Source: Pyrenophora tritici-repentis (lineage: Eukaryota; Ascomycota; Dothideomycetes; Pleosporales; Pleosporaceae). From it: a DNA stretch of 64,000 bases. The translations under genes and the position numbers were made by a program. The DNA lies in the NCBI RefSeq assembly GCF_003171515.1, contig NC_089396.1, positions 62,001 to 126,000 on the forward strand. Reading direction: 5' to 3'. The notes below the pieces were generated by a model. The model did not search any database. It worked only from the letters and a program-made list of their open reading frames with translations, and was not told the DNA's origin. Positions 57,020-64,000 of this stretch are shown here, piece after piece. The first letter of the stretch is position 1. The number at the start of each line of letters is the position of its first letter.

Positions 57020-59115
57020 CCGTCCGTGCGCATCCAATGCAACAGGTCAGCCAATGCAACACCAAAACCACAACCACCCACTCACAAAACGCGTCATAAC
57101 TCCACCAATATGGACCCCATTCAAGAAGCGATTGAATTTTTGGAATCGCGTGAGGCTGGCAATAATTTCTCGTACCGCCAAATCGCGAAAATGTTTGGTG
57201 TTGAGCTTTCTACGCTCGTTCGAAGACACCAAGGCAAAACGCAGCCTAGGGGGACTATGCATCGTCTCCTCCACCCACAACAAGAGAAGGAGCTTGTAGA
57301 GTACATCAGGGGGCTCTCCGAGCGACGTTTGCCACCTACGAGGACAATGATACGCAATTTTGCGTCGTCTTTGGCTGGAAAAGAGGTCTCAGAAACCTGG
57401 GTTTCCCGGTTTCTAAGAAGACACCCATCAGAACTCATATCGCGCTACACCTCTGGGATGGACCGCAAACGTCACAAAGCTGACTCAGGGGCTAAATACA
57501 AGTTGTATTTTGAGCTTCTGCATGCCAAAATGATGGAGTATGGGGTGCAACCTACTCAGATCTACAATATGGATGAAAAGGGGTTTCAAATTGGATGCCT
57601 TGGGCGATCAAAACGCGTGTTTGACAAGGTGTTATATGATCAAAAGGGGGTTAGGGCATGCCTTCAAGATAGCAATACTCAATGAATTACTGTATTGGCA
57701 TGCGTTTGCGCCGATGGTACAGCCTTGAGTCCATCCCTCATCTTCCAATCGGACGCTGGGACCCTACAAGCCTCATGGGTTGACGCTATTGACGCCGAAA
57801 AGCACTCAGTCTTCGTGGCGTCTTCTCCAACGGGCTGGACGAACAACGATATAGGGCTTGCCTAGCTCAAGGAGGTGTTCATAAGGGAGACGAGGCGTTC
57901 AGGAGTCAATGGGTACCGATTACTCATCCTTGATGGCCATGGATCTCATGTTACTATGGACTTTATCAATTTCTGTAACGACAACAAGATCCTCCTCGCC
58001 GTCTTTCCCTCTCACGCTACCCACACGCTTCAACCCCTGGATGTATCGTTGTTCAAACCTCTCTCGGACGCCTACTCAAATGAGCTCGCGAAGTACCTTC
58101 AGGACAGCCAGGGGCTGCTCCCAATAGTAAAAGGAGACTTCTTTCACCTCTTCTGGAGCGCCTGGTGTACTGCTTTTAAGCCTCCAACGATCATAAAGTC
58201 CTTTGAAGCTACAGGTATTTACCCCCCTAATGCCGAGGTTATACTTAAAAGATTCGTCAAAGGGGGCTACAATTCAGATGACGGCTCATCTTCATGCTTT
58301 TCTGAAGAAGACTGGGTCAAAATAGAGAGTATAATACGACGTCAGGTGAAAGATCAACGCAATAAGGAGGTCAAAAAGCTTCGCCGAAGTCTCCATCACA
58401 TCTCCACCCAGGCAAGCCTCCTTAGGCATGAAGTAAGGGGCCTCCGGCGGGCTATGGGCATCAGAAATGGGCGGGAAAAGAAGTCCTACACTCTACAACT
58501 CAACAATCCTCATGAGTATAGCGGTGGAGCCGTCTTCTGGTCTCCCAAGAAGGTCCGTCAGGCTCGGGACGATGAGGCGGCTCGACAACAACAACTACAA
58601 CTCGAAAAAGCACAAAAAGCAGAGAGGGCTCAGGAGAAGGAGCAATCGCGACTCAACAAGCTTCAGGAGGCCGAACAGAAGCGTGTTAAGAGAGAGAGGC
58701 TCAAGGAGGCGAGGGAGAAGAAGCGAGAGAAAGAACGGGCTGAAAAAGAGCATCGAAAAGCAGCTCGCGACTCTCAAAAAGCTATACAACAGTCCCAAAA
58801 CGGCAAGCGTAAGGCCTCACAAAGCTCCTCTCAAAAGCAGAAGCGTCAAAAAGGTGTTAGTGATGCTGCACGACGTGTACAAGCCGAGGTGGCTGCACCT
58901 GTCGTCCCAACTCAAACGACCCGCCAGGGCCGCACCACCAAGGTACCAAGTAAATATAAGTAGCGTAAGTTTATCGCAATAATATAATTACTACTACACT
59001 ACAAAATCTCGCGATAATAGCTATTGTGGGTGGCTCTACAGCCTCATCTTTTAGTATACTAGTGTGGTTTTGGTGTTGCATTGGCTGACCTGTTGCATTG
59101 GATGCGCACGGACGG
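57020..59115 (+). mobile_element. Fot1/pogo element with 53-bp perfect TIRs
   Basis: 57020-57072 (CCGTCCGTGCGCATCCAATG...) is the reverse complement of 59063-59115. TA is present on both sides (57018-57019 and 59116-59117). 2096 bp, transposase on the plus strand. The TIR contains two direct CCAATGCAACA motifs. Confidence 0.92.
57110..58963 (+). pseudogene. Fot1/pogo transposase with just two nonsense codons
   Basis: The ATG at 57110 starts MDPIQEAIEFLESREAG. Psq HTH (FGVELSTLVRRH), CENP-B-like HTH (TWVSRFLRRHPSEL), NMDEKGF, LILDGHGSH and LQPLDVSLF are all present, followed by a long basic coiled tail and the typical end TTKVPSKYK. The frame is broken only by TGA at 57683-57685 (NTQ-x-ITVL, where relatives have Trp) and TAG at 57863-57865 (GLA-x-LKE, also Trp). 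Both are single G-to-A changes of TGG. The rest is about 617 codons of clean frame. Confidence 0.9.
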
Positions 59116-59348
59116 TAGTGCAGGTGGAGCCGTTCACGTCGCCCAACCACCTGCGCGAACAACAAAGGTGCGTTCGTTTGTCTCACACGCACTCTTCACT
59201 TTCACCACCTCACATCCCTACGATTCATGCTTACTATGCGCGCGTGTCCGACCAGATTTTCACCACACGCCGCTTTTTGGAAATTGCAGCTTCGCGCTCC
59301 GCCCATGTTGTTTTGCAAGCGCAAGAGACGGACGAGTCGCGTGCACGA

Positions 59349-59747
59349 ATGCTTCCCCCAACGAGTACCGGGGGCGATGACACGCATGGAAACGAGACTG
59401 GGGCTGGAACTGATCTACTGAAAGAGGAATTGACCGATGGAGGTGAGTAGAAGGAAGGGCGGTGGGTGTGATGGAGGAAAGAGTGCTAATATTTGGCAGC
59501 TATTAACACGCTGTATGATATAATCCAGCGCGCACAGACAGCAAGTGCGGCGCTTTTATCCAACGGCCGTCGCACTTCGAATGGATCTCGCAGTGTGCCA
59601 TCAACCTCGAGCGCACTCTTCCGCGCGTACGAACAGGTCCTCGCAGAGCAAGGCCTGGAGGCAGCCGACGACGCCATCCTGCACCGCTTCCTCTTCCGTA
59701 TGCAGGAGGACCGCCGCGACGGCGAAGGCCTCACCAGTTGTGCGTGA
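59349..59747 (+). pseudogene. Possible SFI1-like N-terminal fragment
   Basis: Codons LLKEELTDG, then a GTGAGT...GGCAG intron (59443-59499), then AINTLYDIIQRAQTASAALL and ALFRAYEQVLAEQGLEAADD and ILHRFLFRMQ. This looks like the N-terminal region of fungal Sfi1 spindle-pole-body proteins (LYEIV.RAQ, RALF.AYD.VLAE.G, FRFLFR), from memory of the family and not checked. The frame ends after GEGLTSCA and nothing more of the protein follows, so it is truncated. The 5' end is uncertain because the pogo element lies just upstream. Confidence 0.4.
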
Positions 59748-59801
59748 TAAAAAAGAGTAGTTGCTAAATCTGCTTTGCTCATTAGCATCGCCACAATCCT
59801 A

Positions 59802-61626
59802 TCAAAACCTATCACTCACCCTGAAACGCAAATGTAGCCCTTCGCTAGAAGACACTGGTCTTCTTAAAGACCTTCTGAGCCATGGAGTGCTTTTATCGGC
59901 GACAGAGTCCCTGGAGCGCATTATGACCAATGAACCAGGCTGCACCATGCTTTCCCACAAGTGCGGGGGGACTATAAGATCATCTTTTGTTAGATCGTAT
60001 TGCCGATTGTCGACTAATTCGTCCATCGTTCTCACATCAATACCGATCTGATGTATAAACTCCTCCAGTCCCTGTCGTAGTTAGTTAAGATGAATGAATC
60101 TGTGATTATTAGATCGTGTACCTTCTATGTTTTGCACGTTTGCCAAGGGCATGAGAACTTCCGACCGATGGCGTCCTCGAACAGGATCGGCACGGCTGCT
60201 CTCTCAGCTTGCCTTGCATCGACCTCGGCCATTTCTGCCCGCCGCACTGCTTCGAGTGCTTTCTCTCTTTTCAACTGCTCATCCTTCTGTGCTAGGATAA
60301 GCTTCTCCGGCTTTTCTAGTTTATCCATGTTTCCTTGCTTTCGCGCTTCTGCAACTGCTTGTTCCTCGGCTTCTTTTGCTGCTTTCCTTGCCGCCTCCTT
60401 TTCAATCTTTGCTTCTTGCTGAGAGATTAGTATTTTTTCTAGCCTGTCGAACTTTGCGTTCTCTACTCTGTTTCTTTCTTTCTCTTTTTCATCTTCAAGC
60501 TCTTCCTCTCTGCGAAGCAGTAACTTCTCTAATTTTGTAAGCATAGATTCCTCCTTAGCAACAAAGGGCGGCGATGGCGATATAGGCTTTGTGTTCTCTA
60601 AGGGTGGAGTTGGAAGCTCTCTCGGTATTGACTGAGCATGTTCGCGCGGAACAAGATCTTCGCCGTCATCATATGCTGCTTGTACTTCATTGTATATGGT
60701 TTGCGGCTTAAGCGGAAGCGGCATTGACGCCGAGAGATTGTTATGTACCGACTCTACTACTCTGGGCGCATCTCCAGAAGTGGCTGGATAAGCGTCATTT
60801 CCATGTCGGAGTGGTGTTTGGTGGCCTGAACGGTCTTTATGGCGCAATAGATCGTCTAAATGTTGGACTTGATCTATAGCATCAATTGCAGGTTCGTGTC
60901 TTTTGCTCTGCAAAGTTGTAGAATCTTTTTGGGAGCTAGATCTTGGTTGAGCACTCTCTCGGGCTGTGAACGGACTTTCTGATTCTGATAAAGGAACGTG
61001 TGATGTAGGTTGCGAGGTCCGTCCAGGTTTAGCAGCAGTACTTTCAAGCACAGTCTGTGCCAGTGCACATGACATCTGTTGAATCTCAATCATCCGATTG
61101 CAGCCATGAGAGAGCTGCACATAGTACTCTGTGTCATCGAAGTTCAGAGCGCTCGTGCTAATCTGGTTGTGCGCCTCTGTAGTACTTGTTTCATCATATC
61201 TGTCGGAAACAGGTCTACTATGAAGCAATACCGATGCTTGCTCAGGTTCCGGTGTTGGACTTCCGATTTGCTTTGGTGTGTTTGAGCCTGCGGTAAGGTT
61301 CACATAAGAATTATTTTCGCTCTGGATGTCTTGACAGTCTTTGTATCTACACAAAGTTTCTGTTGCATCCTCTGCAAACATGATGCTGCTTGCAACTTGT
61401 GTTATGAGGGGCTGCCTATGTATTTGTTAGCGGGCCACACAATAGCGATTCGTACACACGAAGCTCACCTTGTCGAATAAGGGACATTCCGATGAATCTT
61501 AGTAGCAAGATCCATCGTAGACACGAGAAGTATGATCGTAGTCTTGAATGAATCGACTATGCTCTTCACAAATATAACCCTCGATCTATTCATCAACCAC
61601 CTAAAACAGAGTCGTACAACTGGCAT
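59802..61626 (-). pseudogene. Ubiquitin-like-domain protein with a coiled coil and a nonsense codon
   Basis: Exons on the minus strand: about 61626-61469, 61415-60122 and 60071-59802; introns GTGAGC...CATAG and GTACAC...ACAG join in frame. The first exon (with VSTMDLATKIHRNVP) looks like the N-terminus of fungal STAND-type proteins; the exact start is uncertain and an open frame extends to 61851. The middle is low-complexity, then a charged coiled coil (about 60580-60250). The C-terminus, ILFEDAIGRKFSCPWQTCKT and GLEEFIHQIG and VPPHLWESMVQPGSLVIM, matches a ubiquitin-like domain common in ascomycetes. TAG at 60127-60125 lies where that domain has a conserved Trp (CKTW), so the gene is probably dead or the domain is lost. 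Confidence 0.6.
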
Positions 61627-61727
61627 GAGGAATGCGCGCCGGGCAGAGTTTGGAGGTAGAGGGTCACTAATGAGAAGCGTCAGGTCCTCTATAAGAGTCG
61701 TACAAGCAGCAATCAGTACGACTGTGA

Positions 61728-62312
61728 TCTCTCGAAGCTTATCCGTTTCTGGGCATGAAAGACCAGTTCGAGAAGCTGATCTTGCAGCCACTCTTAGAGA
61801 TCCAACAAGCTTGTTCACAGGCTTCAGCGCGGATTGTCGTGATAGACGCATTAGACGAATGTGAGCAAGAGCAAGATATTCGAACCATCCTCCAGCTGCT
61901 TGCTCGGACGAAGGACATCCGACTAATGCCGTTACAGATCGTTGTAACTAGTCGGCCGGAGCTCCACATTCGCCTTGGCTTCAAGTAGACTCCGCAACAA
62001 TCAATTCAATCCGGTCACTCTCCTAGACCCACTTACCTATCTAGGTAGGGCTTAAACTCCTATAGGTAACTACTAGGCTTAAAGCGGTAATCAATCAATC
62101 CAATCTGAACCTTCTAGGACCCACTTAATTGATTGTTGCGGACTGTGGCTTCAAGAAGATGCTGAACGGCACATACCAAGATCTAGTCCTTCACGAAGTC
62201 CAAAGGAGTACGATTGAACACGACTTACGTGTCTTCCTAGAGCATGAGCTTGGCGAGATACGAGAATCTCACGATATCTCCACAGAGTGGCCAGCACAAC
62301 ACCAGGTTCTGT
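61728..62312 (+). pseudogene. NACHT NTPase (STAND/NLR) relic
   Basis: Plus-strand frame FLGMKDQFEKLILQPLLEIQ, VVIDALDECEQEQDIRTILQ, LQIVVTSRPELHIRLGF, then after MITE copy 9 KMLNGTYQDLVLHEVQR and RVFLEHELGEIRESH. VIDALDEC is the Walker B and VTSRPE the sensor motif of fungal NACHT proteins. The P-loop half and the C-terminal repeats are absent. The right end is cut by a foldback element. It overlaps the antisense side of the ubiquitin-like gene's extended 5' frame. NACHT NLRs act in incompatibility and defence; this one is dead. Confidence 0.8.
61986..62147 (-). mobile_element. hAT-type MITE family 1, copy 9 (reverse)
   Basis: 162 bp in reverse orientation. TSD GCTTCAAG at 61978-61985 and 62148-62155. 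It splits the NACHT relic between GF and KKML. Confidence 0.95.
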
Positions 62313-62321
62313 CCCTAGCAG

Positions 62322-62479
62322 CAGAGATGTCAACAAGCAAGTCAAGCTGGCTTGATTCTTATCGATTGCAGATCACAGACCATTCTCTGGGACGTGCCAC
62401 TGTGCACGAGCCTCTATATTGTCTGTGATCTGCAATCGATAAGAATCAAGCCAGCTTGACTTGCTTGTTGACATCTCTG
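62322..62479. mobile_element. Foldback hAT-type MITE, 59-bp perfect arms
   Basis: 62322-62380 (CAGAGATGTCAACAAGCAAG...) is the exact reverse complement of 62421-62479, with a 40-base loop. TSD CCTAGCAG at 62314-62321 and 62480-62487. The ends share ACAAGCAAG with MITE family 2. Confidence 0.92.
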
Positions 62480-62484
62480 CCTAG

Positions 62485-62990
62485 CAGTGTGTCCAACAAC
62501 CAAGTTACTTGACCTGCTTGCTTGACATTACTTGATTGCGTAACAAGCAAGTAAAGTAAAGGTTTATTCAAGCAAACACAAGCAAGGGTTTTCACAATAC
62601 TTAAAGTAACTTTAAGTTGCTTGATAGAATTACTGTACTAGGCATGTCGAAGATGAGTTAGGTGACGCTAGCTAAGCGAACCAATTATGACTTCACCGGG
62701 TGGGCACTCCGCAAAATCGTGATTGGCTGGAGTCGCACTGTCAGATAATAGCACTGTTGAAGATGAGAGCGTACAGACGCTGGGTTAGACTAGCGCGACC
62801 CGGCATCTGTGAGAGCCAATCGGATCACAGGAAGGCTTGGCACCCCCTAGGTGTGCCCACAACCGTAGACAGAACAAACACACAATCAATAATCAACATC
62901 ATCACCATTCATTACCTATTTCATCAGTATTCCAGATGAGAGTGAATATCTGACACGCACAAAGAGCCAGATGTGCCGTGAAAAATCTAA
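62485..62990. other. hAT-like debris
   Basis: CAGTGTGTCCAACAACCAAG at 62485 resembles a hAT terminus and is followed by CTTGCTTGAC-type motifs to about 62640. No partner end and no gene are seen. Confidence 0.4.
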
Positions 62991-63957
62991 CACCTCCAGT
63001 CTTTATTTACAAGGCTACCAAATTCTAAGCTAATATGTCTTCTCACTTGTTCTTTTAGCCTCGTGGGAGATCTACACGTTCTTCTCTGCCTAAAACCCCC
63101 TCCGAGCCCCCTAGCTCTACCTCAGAGAGCCGCCTAGGAACCCTAAGTTTGGTTTCAACCCCAACCTATGAGACCTCTACACCAACCACCCGTGAAAGAG
63201 AGCTGCCGACATCTACTTAATGCACTTTCTATATTAAATGGGACAAAATTCGCTATAAAAGGAAGCCACTGCTATTAATTCGATACCGTCAGCCTCACAA
63301 GCGTACCCTTAACTCTAAAGCCTAATCCTCGGCAATCTACAAACACGGCGCGCAGCTTACAACAGATGGAGATAACAAGTTCTGGCTCTGCAAGTACTGC
63401 TATATTAGTGGCCAGCGTAATTCCGCGCTATTTAACAGTGGGGCTACTACTAGTATCATTTATCACCTAAAGCATCTGCACAAACTCGAAGAATTCGGCT
63501 ACAAACGAGTGGCGTCAAATCCGTTCGACATAGCTAAGGGAAAAACGAGCTCCATACTATATCTTAGAAGCCGGCGCTTAGTATTTAATGACTTTCGGTT
63601 TAAGAGCGAGTTTATTGACTAGGCTGTTAATCTTGACCTTACCTTTCGACAAGCGACGCATCAACGCACCTGTAACATCTTTACCAGCTGCCTAGAGGAT
63701 ATGGATAAGGTTCTGCCAAAGATCTCGTCAACTCTTAGCGCTTAGATTAAAGAGATGTGGGACGGTGATGGTGGGAGGCGTACTTGGCTAAAAGAAAAGC
63801 TCCATCTTACCAAAAGCAAGATCCATCTCTCAACTGATACCTGGACGTCTGAAGAAGGAACGAACTATGTGGCAGTTGTTGCTCACTTCCTGGACGAGAA
63901 ACATAAGCTGCAAACAGCTCTTCTTGACCTCCGGCCTCTAAAGGGCCCTCATACTCA
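62991..63957 (+). pseudogene. hAT transposase remnant (N-terminal half, other clade)
   Basis: Plus-strand blocks: GDNKFWLCKYCYISGQRN and TSIIYHLKHLHKLEEFG form a BED-type zinc finger; later blocks give the catalytic start IHLSTDTWTSEEGTNYVAV and HKLQTALLDLRPLKGPHTHT. Several TAG codons interrupt (for example before AVNLDLTF and in LSA-x-IKEMW, both plausible Gln/Trp). The rest lies beyond the window or is cut by the element starting at about 63956. Confidence 0.65.
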
Positions 63958-64000
63958 CACTCCGCAACAAACAAATCAAGCAAGTATAGGCTGCCATACT
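63956..64000 (+). mobile_element. Possible start of a MITE family 1-like element at window edge
   Basis: CACACTCCGCAACAAACAAA (from about 63956) resembles the MITE family 1 terminus (CACAGTCCGCAACAATCAAT). It follows the hAT remnant directly and runs off the window. Confidence 0.4.

Overview
The window is nuclear DNA of a filamentous ascomycete (Pezizomycotina; Dothideomycetes is my guess, not proven). Evidence: protein genes with short GT-AG introns of about 41-64 bp, an AA11-type LPMO, a GT69 mannosyltransferase, a HET-domain NLR, and Fot1/pogo, hAT and Tad1-like LINE elements. Many dead transposon reading frames stop at Trp or Gln codons, as expected from RIP-type C-to-T change. Roughly half of the window is mobile DNA.

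Layout. 1-1350 (minus): open reading frame of a HET plus NB-ARC NLR running off the left edge. 1904-4003: Fot1/pogo element with perfect TIRs. About 4040-13446: full-length LINE whose ORF1 and ORF2 are broken by three identical 162-bp MITEs and a 3.1-kb hAT; with the insertions and one target-site copy each removed, both frames close exactly. 14101-18449: a minus-strand gene of unknown function split by a MITE and by a hAT (14856-18181) with an intact 892-aa transposase. 18751-23784: secreted LPMO-like protein, membrane-anchored cupredoxin, F-box/LRR-like gene. 24288-25202: 5'-truncated LINE copy with target-site duplication. 26123-33468: two 3079-bp hAT copies in inverted orientation around a 1188-bp spacer. 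The spacer and the right flank hold the two halves of one DUF3435 (FluG-like) tyrosine-recombinase gene in opposite orientations, so the spacer has been inverted. 35018-35767: small gene with a MITE inside an intron. 36563-40588: divergent pair of an Hsp70-like ATPase and a coiled-coil protein. 41333-48450: second MITE family, a gene relic, three Fot1/pogo elements and a foldback element. 48481-49843: GT69 gene. 51517-52440: hAT remnant. 53137-56453: cytoplasmic isoleucyl-tRNA synthetase. 57020-59115: Fot1/pogo with only two nonsense codons. 59349-62312: a possible SFI1 fragment, a ubiquitin-like-domain gene with a nonsense codon, and a NACHT NTPase relic hit by a MITE. 62322-64000: foldback element and hAT debris.

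The housekeeping and secreted genes are intact, while the STAND/NLR-like, recombinase and hypothetical genes are damaged by transposons. The most notable signals are: nine apparently identical hAT-type MITEs, each with its own perfect 8-bp TSD; the TSD evidence that two inverted hAT copies recombined and inverted part of a recombinase gene; and a hAT already full of stop codons sitting inside a LINE with no stops, which implies mobilisation in trans.
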